This document shows, piece by piece, positions 32,280 to 45,457 of a DNA stretch of 64,000 nucleotides (position 1 is the first letter of the stretch; every line of letters starts with the position of its first letter). The translations under genes were made by a program, and so were the position numbers. A model generated the notes under the pieces. It was not told where the DNA came from and ran no database searches. It saw nothing but the letters and a program-made list of their open reading frames with translations. Source of the DNA: Ciona savignyi. Lineage: Eukaryota; Chordata; Ascidiacea; Phlebobranchia; Cionidae. The stretch lies in NCBI GenBank assembly GCA_000149265.1, contig CH003412.1, forward strand, positions 5,410,304 through 5,474,303, read 5' to 3'.

Positions 32280-35200
32280 ACAAGTTAAAAAGGCACTATA
32301 TGTCAAAAGTGTTGTAAAAAACGCAAAACATGTCAGCAAAAATAAGATGCAAGCTAGCACTTCCAAATATTGTTATTAAACTACTTACTGAACTGATGCT
32401 ATCCTAATAAACATGCAAGTTTTATGCAAGCCGATGCAACTCGCGGAAGTACCATCGAAACAGTGTGTTAAAACAAACCCGGAAGCAAAACTTAAAGTGC
32501 AACAAGGCAAAAAATGAGCAAAAATCGTTGGTTATTTCCGAAAAAGTTGATTTGCTAAGAATAAAAGCACCGATCGTACGAAAACATAGAAACGGGTTAG
32601 AATTTACACGGTCTAGTAGCTACGAGGTATTCCACTAGTTTAGTTTCGAAGATACTTCAAATTTAGGTGATCCTGTCGCACATTTCTACATCGCTCAAGG
32701 TGCAATACAGTGAAGGAGCTCGAATCGAGCTTGCCACAAAACAATAACAACGGTCGCTATAGTGTTTTATTGTGTCTGTACCATCCCTGGCTACGTCAAT
32801 ATTATGTGCTGATATAAAGACAAATATAGGACGTTCTCCAACAACTAAATAATGGTAGTATTTACAGTAACCTAGAAAACCTACGAGGCGCTGAAATACT
32901 GGTCATAGACATAATACCATTGTGCTCAATGTATGGTTACCGGGACTACTGTAGACTGCTGTACCTTTATGCTGGAGAAGCTTTGCAAACTTTGTAGCCT
33001 TTAGGTAACCCAATGGGCTCAATAAAGTCCTCAAAGTGTTGAACTGCTAAAACTGACTATTAACTATATACATCATAGCATAGCTGGGAGTCGAAAATCG
33101 GTGGACCAAACAATCAGGCAACGGAAACAATTTTGAGGTGACGTAATGCGTAAAGCTGTTCGTCAGGATGGAATTCATCGTCTATTATAAAATCAACCGC
33201 TAACTAGAGTCTTTGCTAAACTGTCGACCTGTTGGTTACTTACTGGATACTACTATAACTGGTTTAACATAAACATTATGCACTGACTGCGCGTCACACA
33301 AAGAAAAACAAATGCCTATCCGGGATGCTTCGATGCACAAAGACAAAGACCACGTGATAAACACCGGTAGAAACTTAACGACATATTAAGCGTTTTCGCA
33401 ATTTAAGCATATAACTGAAATCAAATTTTGGATGAAAATGCCAAAACAAGGCAACGATTTTACAAAAGTATAAATGTGTAAAAGTAGTCGAACCACGTAA
33501 CAAAACTTTCATATACCGGGTACATTTATTCGGTAAAATCTAACCATGATACCTTAAATTTATAACACTCAGTCATCTAAAGACCTTGGTAATTGAGCAC
33601 AGTGTAAGACTGTCTGAAACTGACTGACGGCGGCTCTTGTTTATAAAGGAAGCAATGATTACGCCGCCCGCACATACAAACCTTGTAATGACGGACAAAG
33701 CAAGCTAAACTAGGGCGGATCATTCTATCTTTGACTGATAATGTAACTTCATTTACAAATCAAAAGTTTAACGTGAATTAAGTAGACAAATGAATCAACC
33801 ACATATTAGTCAGTAAGCCTAATCAACGTAACGATAGTTACTAAACCAGCCTAAGCTAAGTGTGACTACAATTACGTCATTTTTAACTACCTGTCCATTG
33901 ACAAAAATATCCCAAAAATGCAATATTTTAAAGCCCTGTGGCGATTGTAGGATGGTGTATCTAGAGCGCCACCTGCCGGTTTTTAAAGATTACGTCAAAA
34001 CCACGATGTTGCTATGGCATGTATCGGTGACGTAAATTAATCGGCCACTTAATAATTCTGTGCATGCAGTCCAGCTGACCAAAGCCGAGAAACGGTGGTA
34101 AAATTTTTATTTTAACGAACCATATCCGAAATCTGAAGGTTAAAAAAGAAGCGAGCACATGGCATGGCACAAGTCGTACGGATACGAAAAATCATTTCGT
34201 GATGCGAAATTTGTTGAACAGCATAATTGGAATATAAATACATTAAATGTCAGGAATTTTTAAGCTTATTTATTCATATTTTTTTTAATTCACTTGCCGT
34301 AAATAGCACACTTAAAAATGCGTCGTAACGCTAAAAATTAACTCCAGGTCACTACTTTACTAGATGTTTATGTTTTGTACTAGATTTAAACGATTAGTTT
34401 ATTTTTCCAATTTTTAGATTAAATAATTTTAAAAATGTTTTAAATGACAGAAATTATAGCACACGGAGCTATTGCTGCGTGTTAAACACAAAGACATTGA
34501 AGTTTTGTAATTTGTCATAATTTTTGTAGTTTTACAATTTTTATGTAAAATTACTTACATCATACCTCAATCACACATTTGAGCTATGTCAGTGTGTATT
34601 TTGAAATAAACCCAACCCAACATACTAGCAGTTTACACAAATATGGTAAAAACAGTTGGCTGAGTTTAAATACATTGTCCAGTTCTAGGCTATCTACAGT
34701 ATGTTTGGTCGCCAAAATGACAATATTCTAAAGTTCAACACGTTTAAAATGTATTAATTAAAATCGACATCCGAAATAATAAACAAAATCGGCAACAATA
34801 TAAACTAGAAGCTTCTTACCGTAAATTCCCAAGTTGTTGTTTTGGAAAACTATTAGATCTTTTAAAAGTACCGGTACTAAACTTATAAAACTGCTTCTTA
34901 ACTTAGAAATACTATAAAAATAGAACAAACTAGACATTTTATCAACCTGTAACTATGAATGACGTAATAACACATGTTTGTTTATTTATATTTTGTTTAT
35001 GTAGACTCCCCTAGTTTATTTTCTAACATATAACTAAATTGTAAACTGTTATCTAGAACATGATTGTAAATACATATTACAAAACTGCACCGGCAATATA
35101 AAATACTACGTGAAATTGGTAAATTTACTACTTACACGCTGGAACTATTCGGTAGTTTTTCTTAAAAGTTCCCTAAAATCCTTGCCGATTATGCGAATGT

Positions 35201-35333
35201 TAATATTAAACCACACTCTACTGCCCCAATAATAAAATAAGACGACACTTTATGCTCTAAATGTCTAAAGGCTTATACCTTACATTAACGGTATTCAAAT
35301 ACCAAGTCCAAGTAGCACATAGAACAGTGGGGT

Positions 35334-35400
35334 CCAACTACTTATGACTTACGGGCCAATTCACAAAAACGTGACAGCTTGCGGGCCACTTCCAACAAAA
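35334..35400. mobile_element. Fragment of a hAT-type MITE
   Basis: CAGTGGGGTCCAACTACTTA followed by ACGGGCCAATTC and TGCGGGCCACTTCC resembles a left end. No matching right end was found nearby. Confidence 0.4.
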
Positions 35401-37299
35401 TAATCAGAATAACCACAGCCTAACCATTGTGTCATTACCGCACTCCTATGACTATTTAGCCTACAACCCTACACATACTGGGAACTAATACAATAAACAT
35501 TTGTGTGACGTATAACAATGAATTCTTACGTAATAAATTTCACATGAAAAGTCTTCTAAGCTTAATTTACACAAGTCTTTTAACTACTAAATAACTAAAA
35601 GAAGGTATACTTGTTCTAAATGAAATAACTGACTGTAACAAAAATACAAATTAATTCAATACTGTGAAAGCGCAAAATGCCTGCAGTCGGACCATGCTGA
35701 CATAGAACATTGTTATTGTATTTACAGATATGTAAAGTTAGCCACAGTTTAAGGACATTCACGACTTTTCGTGTGTATTGTTTTGTTAATTTGTTCATTA
35801 AACTTATGTTAAATAGCTAAACAGTTTAAACAAATACACAACCTTGAACATACTTTTAAAGTCACATATCCATTATGTGTCTTGTTTCAAGATATGGCGG
35901 ACAACATTAATTTGCGCTGTCATTCAAAGTGGTGAAAAACACGCGAATTCCAAATTGGGACCCCTGTGGAAATGGAAAACGCAACCTTCCCGAAAACTCC
36001 AATTAAAAGTTTCAACTAAATTTTTAGACAGGTGATTCAACGAAATTCATCTAAGAAGCAATATCAAAACCAAGAAACTTTAAGATGCAAGTACGCCGAT
36101 TTCGCTGGTTTATTATTCAATAAGGCATTGTGTTTTTTATATAGTTTTAAACTTATCACAAATAAAAGCTAAAACGGCTATTTGCTGTTGCATACCCCAA
36201 TCTACCGTTGGGAGTATATATTTTCATCACGTGTGTATACAATTTTTTTGCGCCAATGATATGAGTCGCTTGGTTTGAAACTTGATCAGAATTACAATGC
36301 CCTACTTAAAATACAAACGAACACTAAGGATTAACAAGATTTGGCCCTGGCGATTGAATAGAACCTAAAGAGTGACCACCACCTTTTGACAAAAGGTCTG
36401 TGAAATCGGAAGCGTACGACAGAAACCGTAAAACTTCAGTCTCACAAAATGACCCCTACTAGTAAGTCTGAACAGTTTAAAACTTTAAACTATGAAAACA
36501 GTTAGTCGGTTTTTCCCCAAAATTTGTAAATTTATAACACTCCGATTGTCCAAGAGTATGTTGCTAGTTTGAATTCCCACACTATATCATGAGAATAAAG
36601 TAATGAATTAGTATTTTTTTGCATTTTGGGTTATTTTTATTTAGTAGGGTCGTTTGGATACAATTTTCAGGGACGTAGGGTCGTTTGGATACATATTTAT
36701 TAATTGTACTTCGTATGAAAGTTATGGATACCAGCAAAGGTTTTAATGCAAGCTGTAAAGCTGATTTGTTATATGGGCCTGAAAAAGTATTCTCTCAGTA
36801 TCCAATCACGGGAAAAACACGAATACCCTACCACACTGTACCAAGAACCACTCCAACATACTACGAAAATACTTTTATTAAAAAACTAAAAAACCTACAC
36901 GAGGAATAACAAATATTATGATTAAACTAGCAGCTGAAATATCAAAAAGTCGTGGCAACTCGAGGTTACAAAATGCACTAAATTAATTAAATACACAAAA
37001 GTACAAAAAATTTAAGCAGCAAGGAATTAAGATTGCCGAATGCAGACAGGAATAAAATTTTAAACACCTCCAAATTAGGCAGCAGCAATACCAAATTTTA
37101 CAAAAAAATGTTCATAAAAATGTTAATTTAACAAAAGTGCTGTTTTCCTTTTTTTATCTTTCAATAAACAATATCAATTTATCCTTTAACACATCCTTCC
37201 TACCGAAGTGTTTAATTAAATCAAGAACTTATTGATTTATCATAAATTTACAGTAATAATACCAAAAAAGCTGAAAACTGCATAAAAACGAAACAATAT

Positions 37300-40200
37300 T
37301 TAAGATTCTTCGCCAACACAGACATCCCATACAAATAGCTCTCCGCCGGCGGCGCTGATGAGCAGTTTCCCGGAGGGAGAAAATCGGACTTGCGTGACGT
37401 CACGGCCATGACTGGCGTAATCCTGGAAAGTGCCATGGGCGACGTCTATGAGTTCAACCAAGCGCGACGCGGTGCCGACGACACACAACGGGCCGTGGAG
37501 ATGAACACACTGAGCCCAGTTCGACATCGGGATGGACTGGACGACCTTTAAATATGACGAAATTTGATGCAAACGAACATATAAACCGGCATTTAATAAC
37601 TTAATATTTAATAAATAAAACTAAAAAAACATACAGATGGGATTCGTGGTGATATAATTTCCTACGACTGACACAACTGAATAAACATATATAGAACGAG
37701 TTATAAGGATAGGATAGGATATTCATGTTTATCCCCGTAAGTGGGAAAACCAAGGTGGTTAACACACGGGAAATCGTAAGATAACCTTGCGCCCACGGTC
37801 GGGTTACCAGAGCTATTACAGTCTGTATGAGACGTTTTTTTCATTTAGTAAAATCCATTAATCCGCTGGGTTAAATGAGTGATTGTCGTCTGGAGTGTTG
37901 CCATTGTTGCAATTGTTACAGGTGCATTACGTTGGGAATATAAATTACTCGACCATTTTCATACTGTATTAAGTCCCGAAAGTCGCCCCTTGCCATGCGA
38001 TGCCACAAGATAACTATGATACTGTGGATAAAACCTGGCTTTACACCCATGAGGACATAACGACCTGCAGACTGAAATGAATATACAAGTCAGAATTCAC
38101 AGAACATCTAACATTACCTTTCTCTTGGTCAAGCTATAAAGTTCCAATGATTTGTTCAACCCATAACCACAGTAGATGAGCAAGTCTGGGTTTGTGGGGT
38201 GAAATTTGCAGTGACACGGCGGTACCAGCTTGTAATGCTTCTGTAGGTGGAATGAGTTCAATGTTTAAGCAGCCTGCTGTTAGTCGCACCGATTAGCTTG
38301 GTGGGTTGTAAGTCACCTTTTAAAGGGTTGCAGGTTCAAAACTTGTCATTGGCTCCAAAAAATTTATGATACAGTTTTGATCCAACAATTTTCGGGTAAA
38401 AGGTGATGCATGTTAAGTTTCAATGTAACCTCTGCTGGTAGCATATCAAACTGTCAGCCAAATGGTGGTAGGATCGAAATTGGTTGATAGCTAGTTGGTT
38501 TTGCTCTTGATGTTATTTAGGGTAAACACGGGTGAACAAAAACTTAAGCAATGTCTTTAACACATCATGTAGTATTGTAATATCTTGTACAGTTATACTG
38601 CGGGTATGAGGTAATCTTGCCCATATTATAACCTTCTCCACCCATGGATTATAACATGATTCCATTTAGGGAATATGCGCTGCAGGAATATTCATATCCT
38701 TTTAGTTAGGAATTTTAAATAATAGTTGATGTGATCGCACAACTTAAAAAATTTTGTACGTTTAGCTGTAATAGTTGAGTCATGTGCTGACGGAAGCCCC
38801 ATGTTACCTTATCTTCCAGATCTAATTGGGTCCCATCTGGGGCAAAGCATGGGGCGGGAAACGTGAGCCAATCGAGCATCTCGCATATGTCGTGCTGCCA
38901 CTCGGTGTCCCACACCGACACCCGACGATCAGCGCTGCAAATCAAACTCAGCCTCGGCGAGCTACGTGATCCTCCACCGGAGGTGCCATCGAGCACAGAG
39001 AGAGTTGCAGGGTGGTCCTGTGAAGAGAAAGTTCATTTAAAGTTTTTGCGACCAACCGGAAATGTAACTAGTAACTTGAATAACAAAAATAGCCACAATT
39101 TATTTAATTGCTATTTGATATTTATTGGCATATATTGACATGAACATAATACATGACTCTTTAATATCGGTAAAAGGTTGCAATAGCTCCTATAAATCAA
39201 CTGTGGGCACAAGGTGTAAAACCATTTGGTGGATAAATCATGGCTTACAAAGTAGATTTCATGAATGATTAAATAATGGCATAAGAATAATAACATGAAA
39301 GTGCATGAAAATGGTAAAATATAAAAAACATTACCTCACTCATTGAAACCTCTATGTTATTGATTGGTGCCCCCTTGTGGTCACGTAACATGCGCAACGT
39401 CACGCCTGTCGCAATGGACGTCACCGCAATCAAGCCAGTGGTGTCGCCGGAGAGCAACGTTGTATTATCAGGGGAGAACTGCAGAGAAGTGACCGGGTTC
39501 CCGTGAGGTTGGATCTTCAGTTTCAAGATTAACTGGAGGATGGGGTGAGGATCATTTATGGAACTGTTAGGTATCGGATTATTATTTATCCAGGTGGTTG
39601 TAAAACTTATTAATTTGATTTTTATAATGTCATATATAAATTATAATACAATATGCAGAGCATTTGACCAGTGTTTGTAATATGAAATTATATTTGATTA
39701 TAAGGTCGTAATTATCAGTGACAAAGAGCGTCAAAAAAAGTTTGCTCTGTGACACTCCCAGATGAATAAGCCCTGGTGTTGTGAGTATAACAGAAGTGGT
39801 AACATACACACTGCTTGTGAGTTTAATAAGCATAACAATTTCAACCTGTCTTACAAATGCATTGGAAAGGGTTTTATCCCGCCACTTTTTCCCAACGCTA
39901 TTTTACTAAGTTTTCCCACCGGCCACCGGTGATTATAATAATAAAACCCTATTTAGTTTAACTGTAGATTTGTATCAAAGCAACACTGAAATTCTATTAA
40001 CCAGGGTTAAGGCAAAGAAAGGAAAGAGGGAAGGAGGTCAGCTGCAAACTAAAATAAACAAGGGCATTTCGATTAATGTTAGGACATGGGTAAACTTCTG
40101 ATGTTGAGATTTGTGTTTTGAGCGGAGTTAGAATTTCTCTCCATAATTTTAGTCAGTAGTTATTTTTCTATTTTTATCTTTTAGTGATAATTATTAACTA

Positions 40201-43200
40201 TGAAAATTAATTTTGCTTCCAAAGACAACACCCATTTTGTATTCAAATAAAATCATAAATATTAGATTGTTTTGTGGGTTTTAGGGTTTTACTAAAACAA
40301 TTATAAACCAGCCCCACCTTGTCAATATCGAAGACCCGAATCGTTCCGTCTGTGTACCCACTTGCGACCATATTTGGCAAGCAGGGGGCCTTGATGGGGT
40401 GGCTGAATACAACACATCCGCACGACTCGTCTGCAACCTGTCATAGATATCATATATTGCTCATGGATAGGGAATTACGACCTCGTTGGAATAGATCCAA
40501 TAAATCGACTGTGAACCATACTGAGCAAAGTGCATATATAAACTGGTTACTGTAACATCGCTACATCACCATTGAACAAAACCATGAGACTGTGGAAAAC
40601 CATGCACAAAGTAGAAAACCATTCTGGCAGACAAATCATGACTGATGCAAGTTTAACATCGTAAACTGGTGCAAGCCGACTACTGCTTGATGTATATGAA
40701 AACACGCGACTTTCGTTCAGAACATGTTCAAGGCTGCAGCCATGCAAAATATCAGCCATGCATAATGATGTAAATAAAACAACCATCCCCACAATATAAC
40801 AGATTCGGTATAACGAAAAGCCTGCCAGGTGTTTTACAAAACTTAAATAAAGTAATAAAGTTTCCGACAACCAGGTAAAAACCTTTATTTGTTGAATTCC
40901 ATTTCCTTTTACCTTAAACTGAGCGGCGACTTCCAAAGTATCTTCTGACCACAGTCGCACCACCCCACCGTCCGTACATGTTGCAAAGTGACCATTCTTA
41001 TCAAAGCTGATCCCAGTTATCTAGAAATGCTCCGTATAAAATTTTTAAAATAAAAGGAAAACAACACTGTGTGACATAAAGAGGCGAGTGTACTTCTGTT
41101 TGTTTCGCTTATGCTTGGGTATTAAATTTATTAAACGCTCGCTACAGTAGGAACAATTTTCATTAGAGCCGCATTAGAACGATGAAAGAAGCTGCAGTTT
41201 TCCGACCTCTGCGTTAACACAATGGTTATTGGATAATTTCTGAGTAATATCTCGACCGAATGAATACAAGAAATTGACGGTTACAATACATGGTGATAAA
41301 TCCAATAACAAACAACTTAAACTAATCAAAAGAACCTTGTAAAGATTGAGACATAACACACCTTATGTTTATGGCCAGCCACCAGTCGTATGGTAGACCC
41401 ATCCCTCCAGTCAACATACCACACGCTGGAGTTAGTGGTGCCAAGCACTCCCATCACGATTTCATCATCAAATGATCCCGACACCACCTGCGTTCGTTGG
41501 TTTTATTTATCTTGTGCACACAGTCAAGTTGCTGGAGCTAATACAGAGTGTACATTATAGATTCAATTCTGCACCCATAGTAAATTCATGTAATAGATAA
41601 CCTATGCCAACAGTAAAGTTGTCGAAGCTAATACAATGTGTGGATGATTGAATCAATTCTGCACCCATAATAAATTCATGGGATAGAAAACCTATACACA
41701 CACTCAAGGTGTTAGAGCTAATACAGAGTGTGGATGGGTGATTTATTTTTACACCTGTAGTAAATTCATGGGTATTGTAAGATAAATGTCCACTGTCAAG
41801 TTGCTGGAGCTAATACAGTGTGGGAATGGTTGGTTCATTTCCGTGCCCATAGTAAATTCATGGTATTGTATGTCCACTGTCAAGTTGTCGGAGCTAATAC
41901 AGTGTGTGGATGGTTGGTTCATTTCCGTGCCCATAGTAAATTTATGGTATTGTAAGATAACCTATGTCAACTGTCAAGTTGCTGGAGCTATTGGAGGGTG
42001 TATGTTTGCATATATTTTTATCTTTTAAGCTGGAAGCCAGGTTCTATGCACAGGTAATATAAGAACTTAATGTCAACGGCTGATTAGTTAACTTTTATAT
42101 TGAGCTGGTGGTTGATTGAATTATTACTCCCTGATGTCAAGGTACATTTACAAGGTAAATATAAGAAACTCATGTAGTAAAAAGCTAATAATAAGCATGG
42201 ATAATCAGGAATTGTTTGTTAAGATGAACACAGAGGAAACAGAGGAACAATAACATAAATTTAACCTGGCAACACTGATTAGTAAACATTTGAAAAATAC
42301 ATCTGGTATCACTGACCTCTCCATCAAAAGTCAACTCGTGTTCAAGTTTTATCTCCTCTCTACTCCCTGCTAGTGACCAGATACGAGCGGATTTTGATGC
42401 ACCGGCCACTAGGAGGCGATGAGCGTTTGCTTGCATGAAAATAATCTCGTCACTGTCTGCCCTCCAGTGGTGAAAACACTGGTTGGAAGATGTGTCCCAG
42501 GCCGTCACCGTTCCATTTATCGTTCCTGATTAAAAAGGGAAAGTTTAAAAAAATAATGGGATTTAAACACGTCAACGTGGAGTTTGTTGAGTAAGTAACA
42601 GGATGGGTGATGGGTTATTCATGTTTACCCCTGTGTACAAAATTCAGGGGGTTGTAACACAGGCAATCGTGAGATTACCTCAAGCCCACTAACGGGTTCG
42701 TTAATTTCATTATTCCACTGGGAACATTTGTAATGTATTGCCAAAGGAAATAATGAATGCATGCCTATTCAGTTATGTGACATCACCATTGCTGAACAGT
42801 TGGTCAACTACAATGAACTCCCTGATTCGGCAAATGACAATATTTAGTATACTTTAGACAGAGAAACACAACAGGTACAAGTACTTTTATTTGCATTAAC
42901 AACGCAACAGTGGTTAAAAGAATGCGATAAAATTTGCTAGCACTTTCAGTGCGGTAACTTCCAGCCTTATTAAAATAAAAATAAAGTGGATTATTAAAAT
43001 AAAAAATAAAGTTGACTCACCAACATACAATGTCCCATCTTCACTGTAGCAAGCTGATGTGCAATGAACCGTTTCCTTCTTTATCGATTCAGGGAACTCC
43101 CCTTCGTGAAGTTTCAAATTGACCTGGCATTAATGGGGTTAAGTGTTTGGCACGGATGAGATTTAAACTCACACCCCTGTACTATACGCACAGAACACTA

Positions 43201-45457
43201 TGTATTAAACACACGTTAGTTAATACGTCCTTTATAATAAGTGTGTCGAGATAGAAAGAAAAGAGATGCCTCGTGTAATAATGTGCAATGTGCTCTAAAA
43301 CATTAACTTAATATAAGTTCTTGACTCTATCTATATATCTCGTGAGTTCTTGGCAGGTCTAAGTACGTGTGTAAATTAGAACACCTAGGGCTTATATAGT
43401 CGGCATTATACAGAAATCTTGAATATCACTACACACTAACAAAACACCAATTCACCTTTTCCACGGAATCTTCCAGAATCCAGAACAAAACGGATGATGT
43501 ACAACCAACAGTGACAAATTCATACGGAGATTTGTGATCCCATACTATCTGCATATTATTTTAATTTATAAATAATGTTAAACTGACATGGCGCCATTTT
43601 GCCACTAAGCAGACTGGTGCCTAATTAAACAATTTTACAATAAAGTTGTAAAAGGTGCTGAAAGTACAAGACGTAAAAATTAATGTAGATTTGTGATAAA
43701 AATTTATGGTTTCTAGTGCTTAATTATATATTGTGTATATAGGTATTTGACACATTGAATGCATATTTACCATGGTTCAAACAATACTTTACATTTTTAG
43801 GGATAATTGGTGTAAATATCTCTACAACTAGAGACAGTCGTTTTTGCGACATATTAATTATCTTTCCTTATTTATTTAGTTTATAATCCATATTAAAACA
43901 AAGACACATTTAAAAATAGAAAAACAAATTGCGGCAACACTGTTACCTTATTGATTGGCAACACTGTTTTGATGGAAGCCATTATCACAGGAGGGAATTC
44001 CCCATCAAAGGAGCTCCAAACAACAATGCTGTTATCCCGATAATCTCCAATTGTTATGAGGAACCTAAGGGAGGGGGCTTGTTGTTAGAGTTTACTAGTT
44101 AAGTTGTTATGCCTTGTGGTCACAGTCAAGTTGTTGAAGGCATTTGTTTGTGGATGGTTGGGTCATTTATATTCTTGTGGGTAAGCAGGCTTTTTAACAT
44201 TGGTATCGAAAGACACCTCATGTTTACAGTCAAGTTGCATGGGCATCATAAGCCACTTTTACAGCGTGTAAAAGGTTAGATTAATTTAAGAAGTCAAAAT
44301 TTTTATATGATCATTGCTATAACATGCCCACTTTCCCTCATGCTTACAGTTCAGTCTTTAAAACTATTACAGGCTGTAGATAATCAGATAGGACTTTAAG
44401 TTTGGGCTTATTAGATACAGTTTATAACATTGGAATGTGGTTTGCTCAGTTAGATACCAGTTGCCCACAGTCAAACAACAGTTACCGCAATATGCGTGCA
44501 AGTCAGACAGCATGTATGGATATCGAATAATGAATGAGAGTAATGTGACACCAAAACACCAACCTGTCATCCTTGGAATATCCCATGTCCACCACCCCAT
44601 GCTCATGATGGCTTAACATGGCTTTGCATGCACCAGTGTGGACGTCCAGCAAACATATCTTGCTTTGTATCAACCCATTGCTGCCAGAGGCTGAGGCCAG
44701 GATCTGTTGGTGGGGGTTACGTTGGATGGTTTCCTTTGGTTGGCGGGGAATGTTTTAAACCACAACCAGTAATGCATAAAATACCCACAATTTGGGGGTG
44801 TCATTACAGACATGTTGAGTGATGTCATAACATGAATGGTTGGTGATGTCATCACATGCATGTTTGGTGATGTCATCACAGGTATGTTTTGTGATGTCAT
44901 CACATGCATGTTTGGTGATGTCATCACAGGTATGTTTTGTGATGTCATCACAGGTATGTTTTGTGATGTCATCACATGCATGTTTGGTGATGTCATCACA
45001 GGTATGTTTTGTGATGTCATCACATGTATGTTTGGTGATGTCATTACAGGCATGCTTGATGATGTCATCACATGCATGTTTGATGATGTTATCAAAGGCA
45101 TAGTTTAAGGATGACTATTATCTGTCATTACCAAATAACAAGGACAAATGTCTTGGAAATTGAGAGATCTTTGCTAAAAAACAGATATACACATGGCACA
45201 TGACAACCATAAAAATATTTTGTTTGTGAAAAACTGGTCAATTGGTTGTTACCCCTGCTTGAAACATCACCCCTCAACCCCAACCCACCTGTCCATCATG
45301 TTGGATCGCCAGACACGATATTTCTTCATCGTGCTCGTTGAAATATCGTTTCTCGGAAGTTTGTAAGATTTCTATGACAACCACGGTTCCGCATGAGTAA
45401 GCAAGGACCCCGGTGTGAGGATTCCAAATCAAGTTGTTTCGACCGTTCCCGTTGTAT
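37300..45457 (-). CDS. WDR90: WDR90 part 4: C-terminal WD40 repeats, exons 23-35
   Basis: Exons: 45289-45457, 44564-44703, 43947-44064, 43456-43548, 43021-43123, 42317-42525, 41362-41487, 40913-41020, 40318-40437, 39335-39532, 38808-39017, 38118-38240, 37300-37545 (stop at 37300-37302). Strong family matches include YNGNGRNNLIWNPHTG, EISCLAIQHDGQ, ILASASG, TVTAWDTSS, IKLEHELTFDGE, GGVVRLWSEDTLE, LKIQPHGNPVTSLQFS, DHKGAPINN, RRVSVWDTEW and VVQSIPM. Every junction keeps phase. The donor after 40318 is AAG|GTGGGG, weaker than the rest. Confidence 0.93.

Larger units (their letters stand above)
25067..37299. other. ~12-kb region without a recognisable gene
   Basis: AT-rich sequence between the 5' end of the galactosyltransferase gene and the 3' end of WDR90. 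Only repeats are listed within it. ORFs at 30753-31130 (125 codons) and minus 31758-32060 (100 codons) lack recognisable similarity. Parts may be promoter or untranslated exons of the galactosyltransferase gene, but nothing here shows it. Confidence 0.6.

Noticed and set aside
36685-36909. 74-codon plus-strand ORF
   Set aside because: No recognisable similarity; it lies next to a short direct repeat (GTAGGGTCGTTTGGATACA at about 36645 and 36677).
44670-45108. Long overlapping ORFs (87-143 codons) on both strands
   Set aside because: They are produced by a 24-bp tandem repeat whose period is divisible by three. The peptides are pure repeats and the region is an intron of WDR90.
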